This document shows positions 1 to 8,927 of a stretch of 64,000 nt of DNA, one piece after another (the first letter of the stretch is position 1; each line of letters starts with the position of its first letter). The notes under the pieces are model-generated. The model saw only the letters and a list, made by a program, of their open reading frames with translations. It did no database searches and was not told the DNA's origin. The translations under genes were made by a program, and so were the position numbers. Location of the stretch: the NCBI RefSeq assembly GCF_014117215.1, contig NZ_JACGXS010000001.1, positions 62,001 through 126,000 of the forward strand, in the 5' to 3' direction. This DNA is from Stenotrophomonas tumulicola. Its GTDB lineage: Bacteria > Pseudomonadota > Gammaproteobacteria > Xanthomonadales > Xanthomonadaceae.

Positions 1-1009
1 ACCGCCGTCGGCAGACGCCGGGAAGCCTTACCGCGTCCTGGACGGCAATCAGGGGGCGCCAACGGGCTTTGGCTTCTACGTGGGCACCACCCGCACCACT
101 TACGAAGTCGTGGTCCGAGGCCCGGCCGGGGTTCGTCGGTTCTCCCTGGGCAGCGTCACCGACATCGGTCCCGAGCAGGCCTACGGGTTGGCCAGGCAAA
201 AGTTGGCCGTGGTCCGAGAGACGGGCGAGCATCCCTCTAAGGAAGAGGCCCGAGCCGAGCAGCTGGTTGAGCTGAAGGGGCTCACGCTGGCGGATTGCTT
301 TGCGGCCTACGTTGATGACCTGCGGAAGCGTGTCCGCAACAAGAAAGCCAAGCCCGCCAGCATCCGGGCCATCCAGGACAGCTTGGCGCGGTTCGCTCGT
401 CCGGAAGTGGGATTGGCGGACAGGCCGATTCTTCAGCTCTTGGACAAGGACATCCACCGTGCGTTCGACAGCCTGCGGCGATCGTCCATGGCGCGCTCTA
501 ACCGGATCCCCACCCCGATGCGCCAAGCCCTGGCTGATCAGCTGGATTGGGCCGCGCTTTCCACGCAAAAGCTCGAAGCGTTGGGTGTGACAGGGAAGTA
601 CGTCCAGCGAGTCAAAGCGGCCGGTTTGGCGTCGACCGAGCACGCGTTCACGGACGCCAAGAGAGCGGTCGACCTGGTGCTGAAGCGGGAACGCAAAGCG
701 GCGGCTCAGCAGCAGCGGGAACCGGTACTGCGCTACAACCCGTTCCAGGTCATACACGACGACGACATGCTGCGGGACTCGCAAGCACTGCGCCGGCACT
801 ACGAGCGTGCTGAGGTGCGCAACGCGCTGGGTGACGAGACGCTGCCCACGGTCCTGAAGGTGATCTTGGCTCGGCGGGACGAGCAGGGCGGCTTGAACGC
901 GACCGGCGCGGACTACTTGCTGCTGACCCTGCTCTGGGGCGCCCGATTGGCTCAGTTCAATATTGCAGTTGACCATGGTTACAGGGGGCAGAAATGCTGG
1001 AACGACTAA
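1..1009 (+). pseudogene. Tyrosine-type integrase, 3'-truncated and 5' end outside window
   Basis: The reading frame is open from base 2 without a stop, so the gene starts before the window; a GTG at 80 is only an internal candidate. Residues encoded by about 30-210 resemble the arm-type DNA-binding domain of phage/island integrases (YRV..GFGFYV, then a beta-rich stretch and LARQKLA). The middle resembles the SAM-like core-binding domain, and LLLTLLWGAR near 920-945 is the usual entry into the catalytic domain. After that the family expects RRGE and the R-H-x-x-R-Y catalytic residues, but the frame runs through about 20 unrelated codons and stops at 1009. All catalytic residues are therefore missing. 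The next gene starts at 994, inside this tail. I read it as a dead integrase of a former genomic island, broken by recombination near 946; inactivity is inference from the missing residues. Confidence 0.75.
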
Positions 1010-3318
1010 GGAAGTTGTGGGCTTCAAACAAGAATGGTTCCGAGGGATCGAAGGCCAGCGCCGAAGAGCCTATTCATGCAGAACTGGACACAGGTTTGGA
1101 CACGGAAGAAGCGGAAGCACCACCCAGTGATCAGTTCCTGGATGATCAGCCCATCACCGATCGCTTGTCTGACCGGTTCAATCGGGCGCCGTTCGCGTCC
1201 CGGTTGGCTCATACACTGGCCCAGCGCGCCGATCCGTCCAGCATTGTCGTTGGCCTGTACGGCCCTTGGGGGGATGGGAAAACATCTGTCCTTGAAATGA
1301 TGGGGGAGGCATTGAAGGAGTATCCGCGGGTCATTCTTGTACGCTTCAACCCGTGGCACTTTCAAAGCCAAGACGCCCTGCTGCGAGGGTTTTTCGCCAC
1401 CCTTGCTGAGGCGATGGAGAAGTCCCTGCCTAACAAAAAAGAGATGGTGGGCGACCTTCTGAAGCAATACGGGGGGCTTCTCTCTCTCGCGAACGTGACC
1501 CTCGGAGGTGTGGTCCAGATCTCTGCGGGGGAGGCCGCAAAGAGTGTGGGCGAGTCGTTGTCCACTGTGAGTTTGGAAGAATTGCGCTTGCGAATAGATC
1601 GAATGCTGGGCCAATCGAAGCGCCGTTTGGTGGTTCTCGTTGACGATATCGATAGGCTGGATCGCGAAGAAACCCACGCCATCTTCAAGCTGGTCAAGCT
1701 GTCCGCCAGCTTCAAGCACACGTCGTACGTTCTGGCCTTCGACGATGACGTGGTTGCGGCGGCGTTGGGTGAACGCTACGGAGAGGGTGGGGCCAAGGGA
1801 GGCCGGGCGTTTCTAGAGAAGATCGTCCAAGTGCCGCTCAACCTTCCCCCGGCAGACACCAATAGCCTGCGATTGATCGCTTTGGAGGGGGTACAGAGGG
1901 CGGTTGATCAGACAGGGATCGTGCTCACCCAGAGTCAGGTGGACGCGTTCATTAGACACTTTGATGACGTTATTGCGCCAGCGCTTGGAACGCCGCGGAA
2001 AGCAAAGCTTCTTTCTAACGCTCTCCTGTTTGCCCTGCCTATTCTCAAGGGCGAGGTTAACACCGTGGATCTGATGCTCATCGAGGGGGTCCGGGTGATC
2101 TATCCTGGCCTGTACGCTGCAATTCGATCCAACCGCGACCTTTTTCTTAAGGGCGGGCGCGCGGGCGCGCGCGACGATCATCAGAAAAGAGAAGAGGATA
2201 TCTCAGCTTTGCTGGAGAAATCGCTTCCTCACATGTCGGTCGAAGAGCGCGGCTGGACCCGTCGTCGGCTGCTGGAGCCGCTGTTCCCCAGGCTGGGAAA
2301 TTCGATGTATGGCGGGGAGTGGGATTCGACCTGGGCGGCGGAGCAAAAGATCTGCGCGGGGGAGTACTTCCAGCGATACTTTGCTTACGGAGTGCCGCTG
2401 GGCGATGTGTCGGACAGGCTTATTGTGGAATTCATTAAGGCTGCTCCTGACCTGTCGGCCTCCGATTCGAGAGCGGCGCTCCAACGCTTCAGTGAAATGC
2501 AAGGTATGCCGCGTTTGGTGATGAGGCTTCGCCAGAGAAAGGAAACGATCGGAGCGTCTGAAGCGAAAGCGATAGCACTCACGTTTGCAAGGAATGGTGA
2601 TCTTTTGCCGCGCGAGCGAGGCATGCTTACGCTGGTGGACACCCGAGCATCAGCGGCCATTCTCATCAGCGACATGCTTAAACAGTTGCAGATGGGTCCC
2701 GAGAGGCAGAGCGCGGCCGAACAGGTCATTCGTGAGGCTTCCTCAGTTGGATTCGCTTCCGAATGTCTGCGTTGGATTCATCACAACAATGATCGGCCCG
2801 AAGAGCGGAGGGTGCTTTCCGACGACGGCGATAAGGCGCTCTCTAGACTGGCTAGTAAGCGCATCGAGGTTGCCAGCGCCGAAGCGCCATTCTTCCTCAC
2901 CGAACCCAAGGACGCCCCTACGCTCTATTGGCTATGGCGCCAAGAGACATCGGATGCACATGTGCAACAGGCGCTACGTGCCCAGTTGAAAACGTCGGCT
3001 GACCACGTGGATGCCTTCTTGGCGTGCTTCGTGGGAGAGTCTTGGGGAGTTGAGAGTGGGATTCCAAGGCCGGGAGATTTTGACCGGCGCCAATACGACT
3101 CCGTTTCCAAGCTTGTTGGCGCGGACTACATTGCTGCCAAGCTCAAGGAGCAGTATGGGGCTGAATTGGACAGCCCTGAGGAATATCCTGCTGAGGGAAT
3201 GGATCAACCCCGCCGAGTCTCTCATCAGTTCATGAACGTACATATCTTCGTGACTCAGGAGAAAGGCTCGTCGAGCGGCAGCGACTCAGCTCATGCAAGC
3301 GAAGAATCCATGAAGTAG
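994..3318 (+). CDS. KAP family P-loop NTPase
   Basis: A 774-residue protein with a Walker A near residues 87-98 (GLYGPWGDGKTS) preceded by the FASRLAHTLAQR segment typical of KAP NTPases, the NPWHF motif about 25 residues later, and a Walker B near 210-223 (RRLVVLVDDIDRLD). KAP NTPases are STAND-related ATPases, often membrane-associated in bacteria, plasmids and prophages, and several occur in phage-defence contexts. Here I see no convincing transmembrane pair; only a weakly hydrophobic stretch around residues 165-185. The C-terminal half has no recognisable effector domain and ends in a low-complexity Ser-rich tail. The start ATG at 994 has a good ribosome site (AGGGGG at 983-988) and lies inside the 3' tail of the broken integrase. 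Base composition is more AT-rich than the genes to the right. NTPase assignment is solid; biological role unknown. Confidence 0.85.
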   Translation: MLERLRKLWASNKNGSEGSKASAEEPIHAELDTGLDTEEAEAPPSDQFLDDQPITDRLSDRFNRAPFASRLAHTLAQRADPSSIVVGLYGPWGDGKTSVLEMMGEALKEYPRVILVRFNPWHFQSQDALLRGFFATLAEAMEKSLPNKKEMVGDLLKQYGGLLSLANVTLGGVVQISAGEAAKSVGESLSTVSLEELRLRIDRMLGQSKRRLVVLVDDIDRLDREETHAIFKLVKLSASFKHTSYVLAFDDDVVAAALGERYGEGGAKGGRAFLEKIVQVPLNLPPADTNSLRLIALEGVQRAVDQTGIVLTQSQVDAFIRHFDDVIAPALGTPRKAKLLSNALLFALPILKGEVNTVDLMLIEGVRVIYPGLYAAIRSNRDLFLKGGRAGARDDHQKREEDISALLEKSLPHMSVEERGWTRRRLLEPLFPRLGNSMYGGEWDSTWAAEQKICAGEYFQRYFAYGVPLGDVSDRLIVEFIKAAPDLSASDSRAALQRFSEMQGMPRLVMRLRQRKETIGASEAKAIALTFARNGDLLPRERGMLTLVDTRASAAILISDMLKQLQMGPERQSAAEQVIREASSVGFASECLRWIHHNNDRPEERRVLSDDGDKALSRLASKRIEVASAEAPFFLTEPKDAPTLYWLWRQETSDAHVQQALRAQLKTSADHVDAFLACFVGESWGVESGIPRPGDFDRRQYDSVSKLVGADYIAAKLKEQYGAELDSPEEYPAEGMDQPRRVSHQFMNVHIFVTQEKGSSSGSDSAHASEESMK

Positions 3319-3434
3319 CTTGTTCGAGTCATGGCAGGGGCACATGGCCATGGACGGCAGCCCCGCAGCATTCGATCCAGGTTAGAAGATTGATTTTCTC
3401 ATCGTACTGATGTTGCTCACGGATTCCATCGCGC

Positions 3435-4202
3435 TCATTCGGGTGCGATGGCACACAGGCGGCGAACATACGTGGGGTAGGCGCCCGACGTGGCGCTGAC
3501 GATGACCACGTTGTCGTTGATGCGGCGCGTTCTATTGCCAGGTCCTGTGGTGCACGCCGGGTCATTGTAGAGGTCTAGGAAGACTGCTGACTTCCGGGCC
3601 ACGGTTTCCATCCACGTCGGCACGATCGTGGCGCTGCTCGTACTGGAAATGATGATTGCGATCGAAAAACCTGCAAGGACTCGTGCCGAAAGGAGCCAAA
3701 AGTCTTTGTCGTCCAGTGGCTCCCAGGTCAGAAGCATTTTTGCTCCCGCCCAGAGCATTAGCGCCACGGTGGAAAGTGTGCTGACGACAATCGCCACCAC
3801 TGACACGACCCGTAGCACAGACAGCGGCAGCAGCAACGCAATTGTCGTCGGGAAGTACGAGGGGTCTTGGCCGGTGGCCTCGTTCACCGCCATTCTGCTG
3901 ATGCCCGTTGCAGCCGCCAGTGCCATCACGCTCGCGCCGGTCACCAACAGCTTCACAAGAGGAAGCTGGAGCTTCGGTATGACCCACAGGTATGCCTCGC
4001 GCAGAAAACCAAAGGCTAGAAGCCCGCTTGAAGCGTAGGTCAGGCACCCGGTCAGCAGTCCGCGAGGGGAGGCGTGAAAGCAGGCGATGGCCATCAGCAG
4101 AAGCGCTGAACCTCCGAAGTAGACCTTGATTGCCAACGACTGGCCTTCCCACCAAGCAGAAAAGCGTCGGTACCAGTTTGGGTCTTCCACAGCACCGGCC
4201 AT
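3435..4202 (-). CDS. Multi-pass membrane protein of unknown function
   Basis: A 255-residue protein with about five hydrophobic segments: around residues 27-45, 50-70, 82-100, 120-150 and 175-195. A short soluble N-terminus carries WYRRFSAWWEGQS, and a polar C-terminal tail of about 60 residues contains two Cys (NDPACTTG and RRLCAIAPE). The tail follows the last membrane segment and could be extracytoplasmic with a disulphide, which is inference. I recognise no family. It converges on the KAP NTPase gene, with 116 bp between the two stops, so they are not co-transcribed. The ATG at 4202 is the first in frame. Confidence 0.6.
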   Translation of the reverse strand: MAGAVEDPNWYRRFSAWWEGQSLAIKVYFGGSALLLMAIACFHASPRGLLTGCLTYASSGLLAFGFLREAYLWVIPKLQLPLVKLLVTGASVMALAAATGISRMAVNEATGQDPSYFPTTIALLLPLSVLRVVSVVAIVVSTLSTVALMLWAGAKMLLTWEPLDDKDFWLLSARVLAGFSIAIIISSTSSATIVPTWMETVARKSAVFLDLYNDPACTTGPGNRTRRINDNVVIVSATSGAYPTYVRRLCAIAPE

Positions 4203-4457
4203 CCATATCCCCCCTCTCTAATGAGAGAGGATCGTCTCGTGCTGCTGTCGCAGTGGGTGAGACTACCGATGCATCGAGGCGGTGGCCATTCACCAGCCAT
4301 GACTACACCCGTCTGGTGCGCAGCTAGGGGCTGCAGCAGGGGGGCATTCCACGACTTCACACGCCATCTACGTCTTCTAACTTCAGCTGAAAGCCGATCA
4401 TGGCTTTGACGAAAAGGCCGCTATATTCCAGATTCCCCAGACGAAGGAGGGAGTGGA

Positions 4458-4727
4458 ATGTTAGTGACCAAGCGACATCTGATGACGGCACGTACTCTTG
4501 GCGTGGCGATCATCGCCACCTTGAGCCTGGGCGCCTGCGCCACCTATAAAGACGATTTTGCAACGATCAACTCACGGCTCGATCAACTCGATGTGAAGGT
4601 GCAGGGTGCAGCCCAGAGCGCTGAATCCGCCAATCAGTCTGCGCAGCAGGCCAACCAACGTCTGGATCAGATTGAAGGGCGTGTCCAACAGCTTGAAAAG
4701 GCGCCTCGCCGCACTCCGCGCGGCTAG
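4458..4727 (+). CDS. Alanine-zipper (Lpp/OprI-like) lipoprotein
   Basis: An 89-residue precursor. A basic N-terminus and hydrophobic core lead to a lipobox (LSLGAC), so the mature protein would start at a lipidated Cys near residue 27. The rest is an almost uninterrupted heptad-like helix rich in Ala, Gln and Ser (NSRLDQLDVKVQ, AESANQSAQQANQR), the pattern of the trimeric coiled coil of Braun's lipoprotein and OprI. Unlike Lpp, it does not end in Lys: the tail is RRTPRG, so covalent attachment to peptidoglycan in the usual way is doubtful. The start is supported by a strong AAGGAGGG at 4444-4451, six bases before ATG. An L,D-transpeptidase-like gene follows directly, the enzyme class that anchors such lipoproteins. 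Confidence 0.8.
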   Translation: MLVTKRHLMTARTLGVAIIATLSLGACATYKDDFATINSRLDQLDVKVQGAAQSAESANQSAQQANQRLDQIEGRVQQLEKAPRRTPRG

Positions 4728-4884
4728 CCGCTCTTGCACAGTTTGTGATGAACGTCTGAATCGGGGATCCAGTGGCCTTGAGGGGCCGCTGGTTTCCTTC
4801 AGCTCCGCCGTCTGCATTCCAAGGAACCGTCCCATCCGCACGTATACATCCCCTGTAATCCGGGCCGTCCATGCCGCGCTGGCA

Positions 4885-5562
4885 ATGGCGCTGGTGTTCG
4901 CGAGCATCGGCGAGGCAAGCGCTGAGGAGGCCTCCACGCAACCGGCAGCCGCCGTCGATGAGCTTCCACAAGGCCAGGACGTGTCTTCGACGGTGATTGA
5001 ACTCGCGGGCTGGGTTGTCGCAACGAAGGACAGCCAAGGCTATCCATTCGCGATCATGGACAAGGCCGCTGCACAGATTCTGGTATTCGGCGGCGACGGC
5101 CGGCTTCGCGGCGCGGTTCCGGGGCTGTTTGGCTCGGCGACCGGCGACCATACGGCCCCCGGCGTCGCCGGGCTCGCGCTTCGCGAGATTCCCGGCCGGG
5201 ATCGCACGACCCCTGCGGGTCGCTTTGTGGGCGGTTTCGGCCCGTCAATCGACGCCGGACGCGTCCTGTGGGTGGACTACGAATCCGCAGTCTCCATCCA
5301 CCCTACCGCGACTGGCGTCCCGTCCGAGAGACGCGCCGAACGGCTGGCATCACCTTCGCCGGACGACAACCGCGTCACGCACGGCTGCATCAACGTCTCG
5401 CCCGAGTTTTACAAGCAGATCATCAGTTCCACGTTCGAGCGCGGCGGGGTGTTCTACATCCTGCCGGAGAAGGCGTCGATAGCGGAGACGTTCCCTGAGT
5501 TCGCGCAAAGTCGGGCGGCTGAAGGCAATGATGGAAAAGGCACACGGCACGCTGGCAAGTGA
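4885..5562 (+). CDS. L,D-transpeptidase (YkuD-like) catalytic domain protein
   Basis: The C-terminal half carries the YkuD signature: TTPAGRF followed later by THGCIN, which contains the catalytic Cys nucleophile (family pattern [ST]HGChN). These enzymes make 3-3 peptidoglycan cross-links or attach lipoproteins to peptidoglycan in the periplasm. The open frame extends upstream to a GTG at 4606, but that part overlaps the lipoprotein gene and looks non-coding. The first ATG after it is at 4885. From there a hydrophobic stretch ending GEASAEE gives a short signal peptide, although there is no clear ribosome site and the n-region is weak. A GTG at 4681 preceded by GAAGG is the other candidate start. 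The domain call is good; the start is uncertain. Confidence 0.7.
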   Translation: MALVFASIGEASAEEASTQPAAAVDELPQGQDVSSTVIELAGWVVATKDSQGYPFAIMDKAAAQILVFGGDGRLRGAVPGLFGSATGDHTAPGVAGLALREIPGRDRTTPAGRFVGGFGPSIDAGRVLWVDYESAVSIHPTATGVPSERRAERLASPSPDDNRVTHGCINVSPEFYKQIISSTFERGGVFYILPEKASIAETFPEFAQSRAAEGNDGKGTRHAGK

Positions 5563-5651
5563 AGTGAGCTTCGATGTCTTGCCTTGGTTTGCGCACGAGC
5601 AGGCCTGACAATTCAAGCCGAAGCGACTTCGTTCATCAACAGGGAACAGGG

Positions 5652-6992
5652 ATGTTGACCATGCACCGCACGGCGGCTGTCCTCCTATTGGCGCTCTTCA
5701 GCGCTGGGACGCAAGCTGCGACCCTATGGAAGGGTACGAGCACCCACTCGGTTGCCAGTGGCTCTGGGGACGTTCTGGGCACGGGCGGCGCCGCCGTCAC
5801 TTTGTTCGCCGAGTCGACGGGCGAGAACCCGTTCATCGGTGCGATCACCTCGCTGGAGGCTGGTCCCTTCCAAGGAAAGGAAGTGCGTCTGGCCAGCAAG
5901 CTGCGGGTCAATGATGGCGCCGGGATCGCGGCGCTCTGGGTTCGTGCGGACGGGCCCGAAGGAAGGTTGGCCTTCGCCAGCTCGGGGCGCGATCCTGTGC
6001 GCGCGGGTGACGGTTCACTCGCGCGGGAGCTTTTGCTCTACATTCCCGCCAGCACGATCAGCCTCAAGTTCGGGGTGACACTGAACAGTGCCGGGCATGT
6101 GGAGGTCGAGCACCTCATGCTGACGGCAGAGCCTGCGAAGTCGACCGGCGTCTCTGCCCATGACATGGTGGCGCATGCGCTTCCCCTCATTCGCGCCAAT
6201 GCACTGAACGCGGGCAAGGTAAATTGGTCAGCTGAGGAAACTGCACTGCTGACGCCCGACCTGAAAGGCCTCCCCGCGCAGGAGGCATACGGCAGGATAC
6301 GGCAGGTCCTGGATGCATTGGCAGATCGCCACAGCCGCCTTGAAACGCCCGAGGACGCTTTGGCCTATCGCCAGAGCGCGGCTGCCACCCGGCCCATCGA
6401 AGCCAGGCCGATGCAGGACATTGGCTACGTGCTGGTGCCTGGCCTGCGCGGCACCGATGCACGCGCCGGTGCGGCGTTCACCGCAGAGCTCTGCGAACGT
6501 ATTGCCACGCTGGCACCGACCTCATCCAGAGGTTGGATCCTCGATCTTCGTCAGGACACCGGCGGCAACATGTGGCCCATGCTCAATGGACTGCATGCAT
6601 TGCTGGGCGCCCGCGATGCAGGCGCATTCCGCGATCGGGACGGTGTCGTGACCCGCTGGCGCTCGCGGGCTACCCGTGCATGTGGCACGAATCTTTCCGA
6701 TAGCCCCGTGGCCGTGCTGGTGGGCCCGAAGACGGCAAGCTCCGGCGAGGCGGTGGCCGTGGCGTTCAGGGCCCGCCACGGAACCCGATTCTTCGGGCAG
6801 ACCACCGCGGGGCTTGCGACGTCCAACCGTGCCTTTGCGCTTCCCGACGGCGGTGTCCTTCGGTTGACGACCGCGGCAATGCTTGACCGTGATGGTGAGG
6901 CATACCCCCAAGGCATAACGCCGGAGAGCTTTGTGCCCAGTGATCAGGACGCCATTGAAACTGCCGCAGTATGGCTGCGCTCCATGCCCTGA
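5652..6992 (+). CDS. Secreted S41-family serine peptidase-like protein
   Basis: About 446 residues from the ATG at 5652, preceded by GGAACAGGG. The signal peptide is clear (AAVLLLALFSAGTQAA). Residues of about 20-160 form a beta-rich domain with no obvious family. The C-terminal 250 residues match the tail-specific protease (S41) fold: WILDLRQDTGGNMWP is the substrate-strand motif, and GPKTASSGEAVAVAF holds the Ser nucleophile within the TxSSGE pattern; GQTTAGL follows as in the family. No PDZ domain is visible between the N-terminal region and the core, so it belongs with the PDZ-less S41 proteins. Location is periplasmic or outside. It lies 89 bp after the L,D-transpeptidase stop and may share its transcript. 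Confidence 0.75.
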   Translation: MLTMHRTAAVLLLALFSAGTQAATLWKGTSTHSVASGSGDVLGTGGAAVTLFAESTGENPFIGAITSLEAGPFQGKEVRLASKLRVNDGAGIAALWVRADGPEGRLAFASSGRDPVRAGDGSLARELLLYIPASTISLKFGVTLNSAGHVEVEHLMLTAEPAKSTGVSAHDMVAHALPLIRANALNAGKVNWSAEETALLTPDLKGLPAQEAYGRIRQVLDALADRHSRLETPEDALAYRQSAAATRPIEARPMQDIGYVLVPGLRGTDARAGAAFTAELCERIATLAPTSSRGWILDLRQDTGGNMWPMLNGLHALLGARDAGAFRDRDGVVTRWRSRATRACGTNLSDSPVAVLVGPKTASSGEAVAVAFRARHGTRFFGQTTAGLATSNRAFALPDGGVLRLTTAAMLDRDGEAYPQGITPESFVPSDQDAIETAAVWLRSMP

Positions 6993-7485
6993 AAGTTGGA
7001 AATGTCACTGATCTCTTCATTCTGAGCCGTGCGGAGATCGGTGGACCCGTATTGAGGTCTTGTCCGGTGTCCGTTTCTGGCCGAGGCTGTGCGAAAAACC
7101 CTGAGCCACGGTATAGACGGTCCCCGCGCCAATCAAAGAGAGAACAACGGACGGCAGGTTTGTGCTGAGCCCAAGCCCCTTAGCGAGGTCTACGGTGCGG
7201 CCACGGGTAGACCATTGTAGGAGAAGGGGCGGCCAGGCGAAGCGGATGGGATCGGATGATCCCGTATCGACATCCGTCAGTTGGACCGGTCGCCGGCCAC
7301 GAGGGCCACTACGTGGTGCTGTGGCTTCGCCCTGCCCAATGCAAGGACGCTGTCTTCCCCACCGGATTGCGCACGATGGTTTATAAGGGTTTCTGGCGCG
7401 GCTCGGGGACCTTCTGCGCTGCGCCAGATCCAGGCCCGGTACCGACAGGCGCCGTAGCATTCAGAGCTAACCTACAGGGGGTGGT
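6993..7485. other. 493-bp interval without a supportable gene
   Basis: Short open frames exist on both strands (for example 7256-7489 plus and 7017-7460 minus), but none has a ribosome site, family motif or credible codon pattern. The minus frame has one hydrophobic stretch near 7105-7180 (LSTNLPSVVLSLIGAG) that could be decayed coding sequence. The interval could be a remnant of a lost gene in this accessory region. The last 20 bases (AGGGGG at 7476-7481) serve as the ribosome site of the next gene. Confidence 0.4.
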
Positions 7486-8727
7486 ATGAATCGGCTTTAC
7501 TCGATGATTGTTGTTGTCTTTGTGCTGTTGGCATGCGCAGGTTGCAGTACCAGGAAGAACGTTATCTATGCCAAGGACGATCGTGCAGAAGTGAGGTCGG
7601 GGTCGGCCTTCTTCATGGATAGATCGGGTGATCTCTATCCACCGGCTTCCGTTGAGGTGGATGCAGCTGGCATGAGGGGCGATGGCCTGGGCACGCAAGA
7701 CGTCACGATGGAGAACGTGGCAACGCTCCGTGCGTATTTTGAAAGGGAATCCAAGGTGGGGTCCGGGAACTGGGCCGATTTCCTGAGAGCTACCGGCACT
7801 GTTTCCTCCGGGAGGTTTGAAAGCGATTGGCGCCTGGTTCAAGACAAGCTTCGCGACAACGTCGTGGCAGACTTCAACGCCCATGCTGACAAGGAAATCC
7901 TGCTGTTGGTTCATGGCTTCAACAACAACCATGGTGAAATCAATACATGGATGGAAAAATTTGTTGACGATGTTCATCGGGACCGCCCGGACGTCCATGT
8001 TGTTCAGATGTATTGGGACGGTCTGCGCGGAAACTTCGCGGGGATAGGCATCTGGGGAGAAGCGCAGTTCAATGGTCCACGTGTTGGCCATGGGTTGCGG
8101 CGCATCCTCAACAAGGTTGAGCCAAACGCACGATTGCGGATATTCACCCATAGCTCTGCTGCATTCGTCGTCACCAATGCCCTGGGAAATGGTGGAGGGA
8201 GCTATAAAGGGTTTTCGGGAAAAGGGAATGAGCTGGTTGGTGCACGGGCTGGCGCAACCAGGGGCGACTACCGAATTCCCACCAATCTGACCAACCTTCG
8301 TGTTGCGATGCTGGTCCCCGCCCAGCCGGTTACGGCGTTCAGCCACTTCAGGGATGAAAGCCCTGCCCAGAAGGATGAGAGCTATCAGGGTGTTGTTCCC
8401 TCTCGCTTGATCCTTGGAACCAGTAAAGGTGACGTGGCAACATCCAAATTCCTGTTGCCCTGCAATACCTTGGGCACAGGAAACACCTGTATGGCAGTCA
8501 GGCCAAAGCGTGCATGCGCGACGGTCAGACGTGACCTTGACCAAGGCGGTAAGCCTTCGCCTGTCTATCTCGTCAACTTTCCGAGACCTTGGCACTGGTA
8601 CCACGCTCACGGCGTCAACAGCTACAAGAAGAGCGTCAAGCAATGGGATGAGTTGATGGCGCAGCTCTTCGAAGATGATCCTGTCGATCCCGTGGCGACG
8701 ACCACATGGTGTAGAAAGTCTGCCTAG
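7486..8727 (+). CDS. Alpha/beta-hydrolase-fold lipoprotein (DUF900-like)
   Basis: A 413-residue protein with a lipoprotein signal: LLACAGCS near residues 14-21 offers two possible lipid-accepting Cys residues, with LLAC fitting best. The hydrolase core shows LLLVHGFNNN around residue 140, as in DUF900/YqiA-type esterases, and FTHSSAAF around residue 225. That second motif sits at the nucleophile-elbow position (family GxSxG) but as H-S-S-A, so the elbow is unusual. Several Cys in the C-terminal third (PCNTLGTGNTCMA, KRACATV) suggest disulphides. Substrate unknown. The ribosome site AGGGGGTGGT directly precedes ATG 7486. Composition is clearly more AT-rich than the receptor gene that follows, in line with acquired DNA. 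Confidence 0.65.
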   Translation: MNRLYSMIVVVFVLLACAGCSTRKNVIYAKDDRAEVRSGSAFFMDRSGDLYPPASVEVDAAGMRGDGLGTQDVTMENVATLRAYFERESKVGSGNWADFLRATGTVSSGRFESDWRLVQDKLRDNVVADFNAHADKEILLLVHGFNNNHGEINTWMEKFVDDVHRDRPDVHVVQMYWDGLRGNFAGIGIWGEAQFNGPRVGHGLRRILNKVEPNARLRIFTHSSAAFVVTNALGNGGGSYKGFSGKGNELVGARAGATRGDYRIPTNLTNLRVAMLVPAQPVTAFSHFRDESPAQKDESYQGVVPSRLILGTSKGDVATSKFLLPCNTLGTGNTCMAVRPKRACATVRRDLDQGGKPSPVYLVNFPRPWHWYHAHGVNSYKKSVKQWDELMAQLFEDDPVDPVATTTWCRKSA

Positions 8728-8927
8728 AAGCCGTTTGATGTTGCGCGCCGGGGCATGTTCCCTTGGCGCGCAGCATGTGTTCGAGGCGCTCCAGCGCCGG
8801 CGAACGCATGCCCCGCCTTATGCGGAAACGGGTCTAATCAAATGAATACGCGTCATTTCCTCCTAGATTAACGGCATGTGAACGTCAGTACTGACTTTCC
8901 ATTTCGTTAACTTCCAAGGGGGAACTG

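Noticed and set aside
4406..4427. TTGACG and TATATT as a promoter for the lipoprotein gene
   Set aside because: The two boxes are only ten bases apart, not about seventeen; I could not place a convincing sigma-70 promoter.
8742..8772. Inverted repeat TGCGCGCC/GGCGCGCA downstream of the hydrolase lipoprotein as a terminator
   Set aside because: Loop of 15 bases and no U-run; stem too short to call.
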